Shown here: in pieces, positions 40,288-47,271 of the stretch
Numbering within the stretch: the first letter of the stretch is position 1
How the letters are laid out: every line of letters starts with the position of its first letter
Origin: DASSUW01 sp963849695
GTDB taxonomy: Bacteria; Actinomycetota; Thermoleophilia; Solirubrobacterales; Solirubrobacteraceae
Reading direction: 5' to 3'
DNA: 64,000 nucleotides
NCBI GenBank assembly: GCA_963849695.1
Contig: CAWKIT010000012.1
Coordinates: 62,001 to 126,000, forward strand
Made by a program: the position numbers and the translations under genes
The notes under the pieces: model-generated
Told to the model about the DNA's origin: nothing
Databases searched by the model: none
Seen by the model: the letters and a program-made list of their open reading frames with translations, nothing else

Positions 40288-40468
40288 CCAGCGTCGCGGC
40301 GCTCTCGTCGTAGTCGGGCAGGCCGAACCCGACCGCCTCGGCGTACGCGACGCCCTCCGCGAAGCTCCGGTCCTCGAAGAGATGGCCCGCGGCGCGCAGG
40401 TCGTCCGCGAACGCGTGGACGCCGTCGGTCAAGCCCAGGGCGTGGTGGAACAGGATCAGCACGGTCAT
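40259..40468 (-). pseudogene. Remnant of a dienelactone hydrolase with internal deletion
   Basis: 69 codons. The start MTVLILFHHALGLTDGVHAF is that of a dienelactone hydrolase-family protein, and the end PDYDESAATLVRERVLAFL is the typical last helix of the same family. The roughly 120 residues that should lie between them, including the nucleophile and the catalytic acid and base, are absent. The join lies after EAVGFG. The product could not be a hydrolase. An in-frame internal deletion is the simplest reading. It is convergent with and overlaps the end of metB. Confidence 0.65.
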
Positions 40469-40525
40469 GGGCGCTAAAGCCTTTCGCGCGGCGTCCCGAT
40501 GCCAAAGGGGATGCATACTCTTCCG

Positions 40526-41239
40526 ATGCGTCTTGTGCTCGCCGCCGCCGTCGCCGCCATCGCGGTCGGCGTCTACGCCCTGAGCGCCTCGGGCGAGGAG
40601 CCGGCACCGCGCGAGGAGACGGCACCGCGCGAGCGGCCGGTCGCCGTGGTCGAGCAGGCCGAGCTGCCGCCGCTGCCCGAGATGCGCCCGACGGTGGTCG
40701 AGCCGGAGGCCGGCGACACCGGCGCCGCCGCGCCCAGCGAGCCCGACCCCGGCCTGACCGAGGCGGGCCCGAAGCCGACGCAGCCGGCGTCCGCCGGCGC
40801 GCACCCGAGCCGTGTCGGCCGCACCGACATCACGAAGGCGAACGCGCTGCCGAACGGCGTCGCGCTGCCGCCGCTCGATGCCCCCGAGGAGGTCAAGCAG
40901 ATCATCGAGGCGGGCAACATCATCGCCCGCTCGCCGTACAAGTGGGGCGGCGGCCACGGCGAGTGGCTCGACGACGGCTACGACTGCTCCGGCTCGGTCT
41001 CGTTCGCGCTCGCCGCCGCCGGGCTGCTCGAGGGCCCGCTCGCCTCCGGGCCGCTGATGAGCTGGGGCAAGCCCGGCAGGGGCAAGTGGGTGACGATCTA
41101 CTCGCATCCCGGCCACGTGTTCATGGAGGTCGCCGGGATCCGGTTCGACACGTCGAACGCGCGCGTCACCGGCTCGCGCTGGGGCAACGACATGCGCTCG
41201 ACGAGCGGGTTCGTCGCCCGCCATCCGCCGGGCCTCTAG
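40526..41239 (+). CDS. Secreted NlpC/P60-like cell-wall hydrolase
   Basis: 237 residues. A signal peptide (RLVLAAAVAAIAVGVYAL) precedes a Pro/Glu-rich spacer (about 30-95) and a C-terminal catalytic domain: AGNIIARSPYKWGGGHGEW, the catalytic Cys in GYDCSGSVSFAL, and a likely base His in SHPGHVFMEVAG. It is an exported peptidase or amidase acting on peptidoglycan. The catalytic domain is closely similar to that of the gene at 62580 (shared PYK.GGGH, DCSGS, RFDT, RHP.GL). The start ATG 40526 follows a CATACT box by 6 nt; ATGs at 40511 and 40499 are alternatives. Confidence 0.82.
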   Translation: MRLVLAAAVAAIAVGVYALSASGEEPAPREETAPRERPVAVVEQAELPPLPEMRPTVVEPEAGDTGAAAPSEPDPGLTEAGPKPTQPASAGAHPSRVGRTDITKANALPNGVALPPLDAPEEVKQIIEAGNIIARSPYKWGGGHGEWLDDGYDCSGSVSFALAAAGLLEGPLASGPLMSWGKPGRGKWVTIYSHPGHVFMEVAGIRFDTSNARVTGSRWGNDMRSTSGFVARHPPGL

Positions 41240-41243
41240 GGCT

Positions 41244-41259
41244 TGGGGTCCGCACCCCA
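41244..41259 (+). terminator. Small hairpin after the NlpC/P60-like gene
   Basis: TGGGGT-CCGC-ACCCCA forms a 6-bp stem with a 4-nt loop, 5 bp after the stop codon. It may act as a weak terminator; there is no T-run. Confidence 0.35.
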
Positions 41260-41317
41260 TGAAAGGCGCGGACGCGCCGCCGATGAAACAGCTTGAAGCG
41301 TTCCCTCCTGTTCGACG

Positions 41318-41566
41318 ATGCACCTGCCCCGCTCCCAGCCCGCACACGATCTCGCCTCCGGACCGCCGCCTGAGCTGCTGGACGAGATCGCCGCGGCCTG
41401 GGAGCGGGCGTGGGAGCCGCTTCCGGGCACGCTCGAGCTCTGCTTCGTATCCGAGCCTGTGCTCGGCCGCGCTTGGGGCGACCTGCGGATGCCCGGCGGC
41501 GAGCGCCTGACGAGCATCGCCGCCTCCGAGGCGATCGCGATCGCCTGCGGCGACTCGATCGCTTAG
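41318..41566 (+). CDS. Small protein of unknown function
   Basis: 82 codons from ATG 41318. The product has an amphipathic helix (ELLDEIAAAWERAWEPL) and a strand-like region (GTLELCFVSEPVLGRAWGDL). The third-position GC bias agrees with its neighbours and the stop is followed directly by a hairpin, which argues for a real gene. I do not recognise a family. There is no good ribosome binding site before the ATG, so an alternative start is possible. Confidence 0.45.
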   Translation: MHLPRSQPAHDLASGPPPELLDEIAAAWERAWEPLPGTLELCFVSEPVLGRAWGDLRMPGGERLTSIAASEAIAIACGDSIA

Positions 41567-41592
41567 CCCGAACGCCCCGGTCCGTCCGGGCT
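41565..41592. terminator. Terminator-like hairpin
   Basis: AGCCCGAACG and CGTCCGGGCT pair over 10 positions with one mismatch around an 8-nt loop. It begins in the stop codon of the small gene and lies 32 bp before the H1-like gene. Confidence 0.5.
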
Positions 41593-41624
41593 TAGCCCTT
41601 GCGCGGGCCGGGAAGATGGTCCGC

Positions 41625-42127
41625 ATGGCCATAAACGCGAGACAGATCCTCGATCGGGCGCTCAACCTCGGCAAGACGGCGGTGTCCGCAGCCGAGAAGC
41701 GACTGCGCGAGCGCGCGTCCGGCGCCCCGGCGAAGACCTCCGGCGGGCCGGCGACCGTCGGCGCGGCCGAGCCCGGCAAGCCGGGCGGGCCGAAGTCGGC
41801 TACGGCGGAGGGCGCCACCGAGCGGCCGCCGGCCGGCCTCGCGAAGGCGCCGGCCGCCAAGCCGGCCAAGCGCAAGCCGACCGCGAAGGCGGCCAAGCGC
41901 GGCGCGGCCAAGAAGCCTCCGAAGGCCAAGCGCGCGGCGACCGAAGGCCAAGCGCGCCGCAAGGCCGAAGGCGCGACAAGAAGCCGACCCCGCGCAAGCG
42001 CGCGGCCGGGCGGCGCACGACCGCCGGCCGTGCCGCCGCGACGAGCGGCGGCGAGGTCGCCGAGGCTGCCTCCGGCAAGGACGAGCAGGCAGGCGCCGCC
42101 GACGCCGCTCCCGGCAAGAACGAGTAA
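41625..42127 (+). CDS. Histone H1-like Lys/Ala/Pro-rich protein, two frameshifts
   Basis: A short amphipathic N-terminus (ARQILDRALNLGKTAVSAAE) is followed by an extremely basic, low-complexity tail rich in AAK, PAK and KRA repeats, as in bacterial H1-like nucleoid proteins. Two extra bases (near 41942 and 41970) shift the frame. Repaired, the tail continues through KKPTPRKRAAGRRTTAGRAA and ends in a short acidic segment SGKDEQAGAADAAPGKNE at a TAA, 166 residues in total. It probably coats DNA or binds RNA. GGAAG 9 nt before ATG 41625 supports that start over ATG 41616. Low-complexity GC repeats make sequence error particularly likely here. Confidence 0.65.
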
Positions 42128-42141
42128 GCAGCTTCTCCCGG

Positions 42142-42492
42142 GTGGGCCGCACGGCCGAGGAGATCGCGGCGATCCGGCGCGCCAAGGCGCGACTCGACCG
42201 GCTCGACTTCTACTCCGAGCCGGTGCGGATCGACCGCGTGCGGATCCTCCACACGCCGTGGCTGTTCCGCATCCCCGGCTTCCGCCGTTTCCGCGGCTAC
42301 GAGGTCGGTCCGCTGATCCTCATCAAGCGCCCGCTCGCCGAGGTCCCGGACGACCTGATCGTCCACGAGCTCTGCCATGTCTGGCAGGACCAGCACCGCC
42401 GCTGGCGGATGTGGCTCTCGTACCTCTATCGCGGCTACCGCGACAACCCGCACGAGGTCGAGGCGCGCCGCGCCGCGGCCGAGACTCGCTAG
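42142..42492 (+). CDS. Small HExxH putative zinc metallopeptidase
   Basis: 116 residues. VHELCHVWQ contains a zinc-binding HExxH motif (75-79), and 24 residues later NPHEVEAR supplies a probable third ligand (Glu105). This spacing is as in minimal gluzincin- or SprT-like peptidases. The N-terminal 60 residues are basic and aromatic (RRFRGYEVGPLILIKRP). No signal peptide, so it should act in the cytosol. The GTG start at 42142 lies 14 bp after the H1-like gene, suggesting one transcript. I do not know the substrate. The stop codon touches the first base of a repeated hairpin element. Confidence 0.7.
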   Translation: MGRTAEEIAAIRRAKARLDRLDFYSEPVRIDRVRILHTPWLFRIPGFRRFRGYEVGPLILIKRPLAEVPDDLIVHELCHVWQDQHRRWRMWLSYLYRGYRDNPHEVEARRAAAETR

Positions 42493-42545
42493 GGGTGCCC
42501 AACGGGACATCGCTCCGGACGGAATGAACCGTTGGGCGGGCCCCG
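42492..42545. repeat. Palindromic repeat element, copy 1
   Basis: A 54-bp hairpin: GGGG-T-GCCCAACGG pairs with CCGTTGGGC-GGG-CCCC around a 23-nt loop containing ACATCGCTC and CGGAATG. It fills the gap between two convergent stop codons. A second copy at 47189-47243 shares the first 24 and last 17 bases exactly and most of the loop. Confidence 0.8.
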
Positions 42546-43805
42546 CTACATCACCCAGGTGTCCTTGGCGCCGCCGTTCTGCGACGAGTTGACGACCAGC
42601 GCGCCGGCGTCGAACGCCACGCGGGTGAGCCCTCCCGGCAGCACCCCGGCCGCGCCGTCCGGGCCCAGGAACACGAACGGCCGCAGATCGACGTGTCGCG
42701 GCTCGAGCGTGCCGTCGAGCACGGTCGCGTGGCAGGAGAGCGGCACCAGCTCCTGCGCGATGTAGCTCTCCGGCGACGCCGTCACGGCGGCGCGGACCCG
42801 CTCGACGTCGATGCGCTCGGCATGCGGGCAGATGACCACGCCCTCGCCGCCGTGGCCGACGCGCGGCTTGACGACGAGCTCGTCGAGCCGGTCGAGCGCC
42901 TCCTCGAGCACCTCGCCCCGGCCGAGGTCATAGGTCCGCACCGACGCCAGCAGCGGCTCCTCGCCGAGGTAATAGCGCACCATGTCCTCGACGTAGGCGT
43001 GCGCGAGCTTGTCGTCGCCGACCCCGGTCCCGAAGGCGTTGACGAGCGCGAGCCGGCCGGCGAGCCACGGCTCCTCGAGTCGCCGCCCGACGTCGTCGTC
43101 GAGCCGGTCGGCGTCCGTGCGCCGGTACACGACGTCGACCGCGTCGATATCGAGCTCTTCCCGCTCGATCAGCGGCACGCCGAGCAGCTCGGCGATCCGG
43201 CGGTGCTCCCAGAACGCCGCGTTCGCCCGGCCGTCGGTGAGCACGGCCGCGCGCGGCCGCCGGTCTCGGCCCGTGGCGGCGGTGAGTGCGCTCCACATGA
43301 GGTCGGCGAGGTCGTCGAGCGGGCGCGGCGGCTCGGCCGGCTCGAGCAGCCGCAGCGACGTCTCGCGTGCCGCGAGCGTGTACGCCATCCCGCTCGGCGT
43401 GCGCAGGTTGTCCTCGAGCACGAGGAAGCGGCCGCTCGGCTCGCGCACGACGTCGAGCCCGGCGACGCCGATCCACAGCGGCAGCTCGACGCCCTGCAGC
43501 CGCGGCTCGAGCGTGTCGATCGTCTCGATCACGCGCGCGGGGACGACGCCGTCGCGGACGATCGCGCGGGCGCCGTAGACGTCGGCGCACCATGCCTCGA
43601 GCGCGCGCACGCGCTGGGCGAGGCCGGCCGCGAGCTCGTCCCATTCGGCGGCGGCGATCACGCGCGGGACCGGGTCGAGGTGGAACCGCTCGTCGCCCTT
43701 GGCGCCGAACGTGACGCCGTCGATCGCGGCGCGCGCCGCGACGGCGAGCGCCGCCGGGTCGTGGCCGTCGAGGTCGGGCGCGCGCTCGAGGAACGGGGCT
43801 CGCAT
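42546..43805 (-). CDS. Circularly permuted ATP-grasp protein
   Basis: 419 residues of the circularly permuted ATP-grasp type 2 (DUF404/DUF407) family. Typical segments are WCADVYGARAIVRDGVVPA, FLVLEDNLRTPSGMAYTLA, VVKPRVGHGGEGV, and the C-terminal VNSSQNGGAKDTWVM. Members are predicted peptide ligases and are usually next to an alpha-E protein and a transglutaminase-like gene. None of these is present here, so this is a solitary copy. The reaction product is unknown. The gene is intact, and its stop lies 1 bp from the repeat element. Confidence 0.88.
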   Translation of the reverse strand: MRAPFLERAPDLDGHDPAALAVAARAAIDGVTFGAKGDERFHLDPVPRVIAAAEWDELAAGLAQRVRALEAWCADVYGARAIVRDGVVPARVIETIDTLEPRLQGVELPLWIGVAGLDVVREPSGRFLVLEDNLRTPSGMAYTLAARETSLRLLEPAEPPRPLDDLADLMWSALTAATGRDRRPRAAVLTDGRANAAFWEHRRIAELLGVPLIEREELDIDAVDVVYRRTDADRLDDDVGRRLEEPWLAGRLALVNAFGTGVGDDKLAHAYVEDMVRYYLGEEPLLASVRTYDLGRGEVLEEALDRLDELVVKPRVGHGGEGVVICPHAERIDVERVRAAVTASPESYIAQELVPLSCHATVLDGTLEPRHVDLRPFVFLGPDGAAGVLPGGLTRVAFDAGALVVNSSQNGGAKDTWVM

Positions 43806-43846
43806 CGGCGGTGACCTACCCGCACCGGCATGGCACCATCCTCACT

Positions 43847-44335
43847 GTGTCCGGGAACGTCGAGGACGCAGTGGCGCGGCACGCCGAGGCCGTGGCGACC
43901 GTCCGCGCCTTCGCGGAGCGCTCGGGCGCGCTGCGCGTGGTCCTGCTGGTCGACGTCGGTGAGGGCGGCGCGACCATGCTCGACTGCGCCGGCGGCGTGA
44001 TCGAGCTGACCGACTCCGCCCAGGCCGTGACGATTCCGGCCGGCACGCCCGTTCCCGCCGCTCCGCGACCGCTGCCCGACCTGCGGCCATCACCGCCGAC
44101 CGCGCTTGCGATCGATCCCGAGACCGGCGAGCTCGAGGCGCCGCTGGGCGCGGTCGCCAACCTCGGCCGGGCCGTGCTCGGGCTCGCGCGCGCGTTCGGC
44201 GGCCGCAGCGTCGCGACCGCCGACTTCGCCACGCGCGACCCGGAGCTGCCGATCACGATCGCGGCACGCGAGGGGGAGCCGCTCGTCCTCGCCGCCGGCG
44301 ACCACCGCTTCGTGCTGCCGGACGTGGTGCGATGA
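43847..44335 (+). CDS. Unknown protein
   Basis: 162 residues from GTG 43847 (or 174 from GTG 43811, which would leave only 5 bp to the divergent gene and no room for a promoter). The N-terminal half is alpha/beta (VRAFAERSGALRVVLLVDVG) with a DCAGGVIEL strand. A proline-rich link leads to a C-terminal half ending in GEPLVLAAGDHRFVLPD. I recognise no family. It is translationally coupled (ATGA) to the zinc-binding protein that follows and may serve the same process. Confidence 0.65.
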   Translation: MSGNVEDAVARHAEAVATVRAFAERSGALRVVLLVDVGEGGATMLDCAGGVIELTDSAQAVTIPAGTPVPAAPRPLPDLRPSPPTALAIDPETGELEAPLGAVANLGRAVLGLARAFGGRSVATADFATRDPELPITIAAREGEPLVLAAGDHRFVLPDVVR

Positions 44336-44649
44336 GTGATCCCTGCTCATGGTGTGGGGCCGAGGTGGACGAGGACGACGGGTTCCACGCGTATGAGCCC
44401 GCCGGCGGCCGGCGCGCCGTCTTCTGCCGGCTCGAGCACGTCGTGCCGTGGGCGATCCGCGGCGCGTGGTGGGACGCAGGCGACCCGGTCGACGACCCGC
44501 GGCTGACCGAGTGCTCGCGGTGCGGCGCCGCGCTCGAGGAGGCACACGTCCTGCTCGTGCGCGCCCGCGGCGAGCACCGGATTCCCGACGGCTTCTGCAG
44601 CGTCGAGCACCTGCTCGAGTGGGCGAAGGCCGGCGGCCGCTACCGCTGA
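44332..44649 (+). CDS. Small protein with two zinc-binding CxxC...CxxxH units
   Basis: 105 residues with an internal duplication. Cys5/Cys8 with Cys32/His36 (CSWCG ... FCRLEH) and Cys61/Cys64 with Cys89/His93 (CSRCG ... FCSVEH) form two nearly equal treble-clef- or TRASH-like zinc sites. Such units usually bind a metal and act in DNA, RNA or metal-ion sensing. The exact family is not known to me. The start overlaps the previous stop (ATGA). The gene ends convergent with the CGNR gene, overlapping it by 10 bp. Confidence 0.75.
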   Translation: MSDPCSWCGAEVDEDDGFHAYEPAGGRRAVFCRLEHVVPWAIRGAWWDAGDPVDDPRLTECSRCGAALEEAHVLLVRARGEHRIPDGFCSVEHLLEWAKAGGRYR

Positions 44650-45170
44650 CGGGCGCGGTAGCTGCGCGCCTTCGAGCGATTGCCGCACACGCTCATCGCA
44701 CACCACGTGCGCGAGCGGTTGCGGGAGCCGTCGTAGAACGCCCAGCCGCAGCGCTCGCCGGGGCAGGCCTTCAGGCGCTGCCAGCTCCCGTCGGCCTGCG
44801 CGCGAGCGACGATCGCGAGCACGGTGCCGAGCACGCCGTCGACGCCGTCGTCGGCGGGCGCCAGCCGGGCGCGTCCGCCGGCGTCGAAGGTGACGACGAG
44901 GCGGGCGGCGCGGTCGAGCGCGGCGACCGCGCGGCGGTCGGGGCGCTCTCCGTGGTTGGCGAGAAGGAGCGCGCGCAGCGCCTCGCGGAGCTCGACGATC
45001 CGCGCGCGGCCGGCCTCGTCGAACCGCTCCTCCGGCGCAGCGAGACCGGTGCTCGCGAGCCAGGCCGCGAGCGCGTCCGTGTCGCCCAGGTCGTCCGACC
45101 CCGTCTCGAGGTCCGCGGTGTTGACGAGGCGCTGCACGAGCGCCAGGTCCCCGGGCGCGTCCATAACCAT
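44640..45170 (-). CDS. CGNR zinc-finger (ABATE domain) protein
   Basis: 176 residues. The N-terminal ABATE stress-response domain (LALVQRLVNTADLETGSDDL, IVELREALRALLLANHG) is followed by a C-terminal zinc finger CPGERCGWAFYDGSRNRSRTW and SVCGNRSKARSYRARQ with the full CGNR motif. It is a predicted transcription regulator and an intact paralogue of the gene at 26291. The start may be ATG 45170, ATG 45164 or TTG 45173. It is divergent from the DUF2203 gene, its probable neighbour in control. Confidence 0.88.
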   Translation of the reverse strand: MVMDAPGDLALVQRLVNTADLETGSDDLGDTDALAAWLASTGLAAPEERFDEAGRARIVELREALRALLLANHGERPDRRAVAALDRAARLVVTFDAGGRARLAPADDGVDGVLGTVLAIVARAQADGSWQRLKACPGERCGWAFYDGSRNRSRTWCAMSVCGNRSKARSYRARQR

Positions 45171-45239
45171 CAACGATATCTAGCCGGTTGCACCGTGACC
45201 GGAGCGCCTCCGCAGGGTATTTCTTACGTGGGTCACGAG

Positions 45240-45623
45240 ATGCTCCATCACCGCCACTGGACGCCCGATCAGGCCAACGCGCTGTTGCCGATCGTCGGCG
45301 AGACCGTGCGGAGCCTCCGCGACGCGCGCCGCCGGCTCGTCGAGCGCGGTTACGACAGCGACCTCGCGGAGCGGGCTGACACGACCGGCGGGGCATGGGC
45401 GGGCACCGAGCACGGGCGCGCGGCGGTCGAGGTCGCGCTCGGCTTCGAGCGCCTCGAGCGGCTCGACCTCGTGGTCCGCGACCTCGAGCGCGGGCTGGTC
45501 GACTTCCCGTCGCTGATCGACGGCCGCGAGGTCTACCTGTGCTGGCTGCTCGACGAGCCCGCCGTGGGCCACTGGCACGGGGTCGAGGCCGGGTTCGCCG
45601 GCCGGCGCCCGCTGGCTGGCTGA
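45240..45623 (+). CDS. DUF2203 family protein
   Basis: 127 residues. The start HRHWTPDQANALLPIVGETV, the helical middle and the tyrosine/tryptophan-rich end GREVYLCWLLDEPAVGHWH are those of the DUF2203 family, small cytosolic helical proteins of unknown function. ATG 45240 is taken as the start; GTG 45228 is possible. It is divergent from the CGNR gene and followed by a hairpin array. Confidence 0.82.
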   Translation: MLHHRHWTPDQANALLPIVGETVRSLRDARRRLVERGYDSDLAERADTTGGAWAGTEHGRAAVEVALGFERLERLDLVVRDLERGLVDFPSLIDGREVYLCWLLDEPAVGHWHGVEAGFAGRRPLAG

Positions 45624-45640
45624 CGCTCGGCGACGCCGGC

Positions 45641-45885
45641 GAACGTCAACTGCGGCATTGAGGGAGCGGGGATCGGCCGCGGCGGTGAACTGTGTGCGAT
45701 TACCCTCGGAAACCGCCGGTAACCACACGCAGTTCGGGGCTATGGCGGCACCCGGGCCCGGCGTGCCCGAACCACGTGCGTTAGGGCTCGGAAACCGGGC
45801 CCAATCGCACTTAGTTCGCGAAAACCGCTGGAATCCAACCGCGCGGGCGGCTCTCTCGCCCCTCACCCAGCCGCAGTTGACGTTC
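45641..45885. repeat. Nested hairpin array between convergent genes
   Basis: No gene in this 245-bp stretch. An outer perfect 15-bp inverted repeat (GAACGTCAACTGCGG, 45641-45655, and its complement at 45871-45885) encloses two long hairpins. Hairpin A: arms 45687-45704 and 45718-45735 (GAACTGTGTGCGATTACC; 15 of 18 pairs plus three that become G-U in RNA). Hairpin B: arms 45768-45787 and 45799-45818 (16 of 20). All four arms share GAAC..NGTGCG.TT and both loops share TCGGAAACCG. The right outer arm reaches 2 bp into the end of the opposing gene. Confidence 0.75.
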
Positions 45886-46627
45886 ATTCGGCGGACTCCG
45901 CGATCCGCACCGCCTCGTCCCGATCAACCTCGCCCTCAACCCGCAGCAACACACCGTCGGACCGCTCGACCAGCAGCGTGTTGCCGGCCAGCCGCTGGGG
46001 CTCGAACGCGCCGGTGCCCCCGCGCTGGATGTGCGCGAAGCCATGCTCGGCGCCCGAGATGAAGAACGCCGGGTCGCCGCCGACCGTGAGCCGCTCGACG
46101 CGAGACCCCGCGCCGACCGTCTTCTCGATCAGCGGCTCCGCGACGGAGTGGAACTCGGTCACCAGCAGGCCGGCGCCGGTGTTGCTGGACGCCGGGAGGC
46201 CGGGGCGCTCGCGGTAGACGAGGTCCACGCGCACGGACGGGTGCTCGGTGAGGTAGACGGCGTCGGGCTCGCCCACCTCGTCGGGCACCAGCACCGGGAA
46301 CCGGCGCCGCGCCTGCTCGAGCGTGACGGGCTCGCCGAGCCCGAGGCCGGAAGCGAACCGGGAGGGCCGCGGCTCCTCGCGCACGATCCGCACGCTGCCG
46401 AAGCCGAGCAGGTCGAGCACCGCCGAGCGCGCGGGCGGCACCGCCATCACGACCGCGACGATCAGCGCGGTGGCGACGACCGCGATCTGCCACACCGGCC
46501 GGTCGAGACGCCACCGCCGCCGCGACGGCGGCGCAGCCGTCAGCCGCCCGGCCACCGCGCCCGCGAGGTCGGGCGTGTCGGGCCACTCGACCCGCAGCTC
46601 GCGCAGCTCGAGCTCGAGCTCAGACAC
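45884..46627 (-). CDS. Membrane protein, likely anti-sigma factor of the adjacent ECF sigma
   Basis: 247 residues. A cytosolic N-terminal 45 residues (SELELELRELRVEWPDTPDL) precede one membrane helix (WQIAVVATALIVAVVMAV, about 46-64) and an extracellular domain of about 180 residues. It has no zinc-binding HxxxCxxC motif, so it is not a ZAS-type anti-sigma. Its role is inferred from position: it overlaps the sigma gene by 8 bp and is on the same strand. It may sense envelope state. The GTG start at 46627 fits the overlap. Confidence 0.7.
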   Translation of the reverse strand: MSELELELRELRVEWPDTPDLAGAVAGRLTAAPPSRRRWRLDRPVWQIAVVATALIVAVVMAVPPARSAVLDLLGFGSVRIVREEPRPSRFASGLGLGEPVTLEQARRRFPVLVPDEVGEPDAVYLTEHPSVRVDLVYRERPGLPASSNTGAGLLVTEFHSVAEPLIEKTVGAGSRVERLTVGGDPAFFISGAEHGFAHIQRGGTGAFEPQRLAGNTLLVERSDGVLLRVEGEVDRDEAVRIAESAE

Positions 46628-47183
46628 GCTCGCCCACCTCCTCCCGCAGCCGGTCGAGCGCGCGCGAGAGGCGCGACTTGACGGTTCCCGGACGCACACC
46701 CAGAGTCGCGGCGGTCTCGGCCTCGGACAGCTCCAGCAGGTAGCGGCAGGCGATCACCGTCCGGTCGCGCTCGCTGAGGCGGCCGAGGCCGTCCAGCAGC
46801 ACCGCTCGGCGCTCGCCCGCGAGGAGCGCCGCCTCCGGGGAGGGGGCCGCCTCCCCGGCGGGGCGCTCCTCGCCGGCGGCGCGCAGCGCCAGCGCCGCGC
46901 GGCGGCCGGCAGACCGCCGGCGGTTGCGGGCCTCGTTGGCGACGATCGCCAGCAGCCAGGGTCGCAGCGGCTCGCCGAGCCGGAACCGGCCCAGCGCGTT
47001 GTAGGCCTTGACGAAGGCGTCCTGGGCAGCCTCCTCGGCGTCCGCGGCGCTGCCGCAGATGACGTACGCGATACGGAAGGCGGTCTCCTCGTGGTCACGG
47101 ACGAGCGCTGCGTACGCGGCACCGTCGCCACCGCGTGCGCGCTCGACCAGCTCGTTCTCTGTCAGTGGTCGGCCCACCACCAT
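46620..47183 (-). CDS. ECF RNA polymerase sigma factor
   Basis: 187 residues. Region 2 is visible around DGAAYAALVRDHEETAFRIA and AEEAAQDAFVKAYNALGRFR, and region 4 around LGRLSERDRTVIACRYLLE and LGVRPGTVKSRLSRALDRLR. It is an extracytoplasmic-function sigma factor, probably held by the membrane protein encoded next. The ATG at 47183 could be replaced by GTG 47180 or 47177, which would be better spaced from AAGGG. The palindromic repeat element, copy 2, lies just upstream and would be in the 5' leader or promoter. Confidence 0.9.
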   Translation of the reverse strand: MVVGRPLTENELVERARGGDGAAYAALVRDHEETAFRIAYVICGSAADAEEAAQDAFVKAYNALGRFRLGEPLRPWLLAIVANEARNRRRSAGRRAALALRAAGEERPAGEAAPSPEAALLAGERRAVLLDGLGRLSERDRTVIACRYLLELSEAETAATLGVRPGTVKSRLSRALDRLREEVGERV

Positions 47184-47188
47184 CCCTT

Positions 47189-47243
47189 GGGGTGCCCAAC
47201 GGGACATCGCTCGATTACGGAATGGCCCGTTGGGCGGGCCCCG
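47189..47243. repeat. Palindromic repeat element, copy 2
   Basis: A 55-bp hairpin with arms GGGG-T-GCCCAACGGG and CCCGTTGGGC-GGG-CCCC. It is nearly identical to 42492-42545, including part of the loop. Here it lies between divergent genes, in the upstream region of both the sigma factor and the P450, so it is not simply a terminator. Confidence 0.8.
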
Positions 47244-47271
47244 ACAGTCTCTTGTACAGCGATGGAGGAAG

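Noticed and set aside
45641..45885. CRISPR-like repeats
   Set aside because: The repeated arms are palindromic hairpin halves in alternating orientation, with only two units and no unique spacers of constant length.
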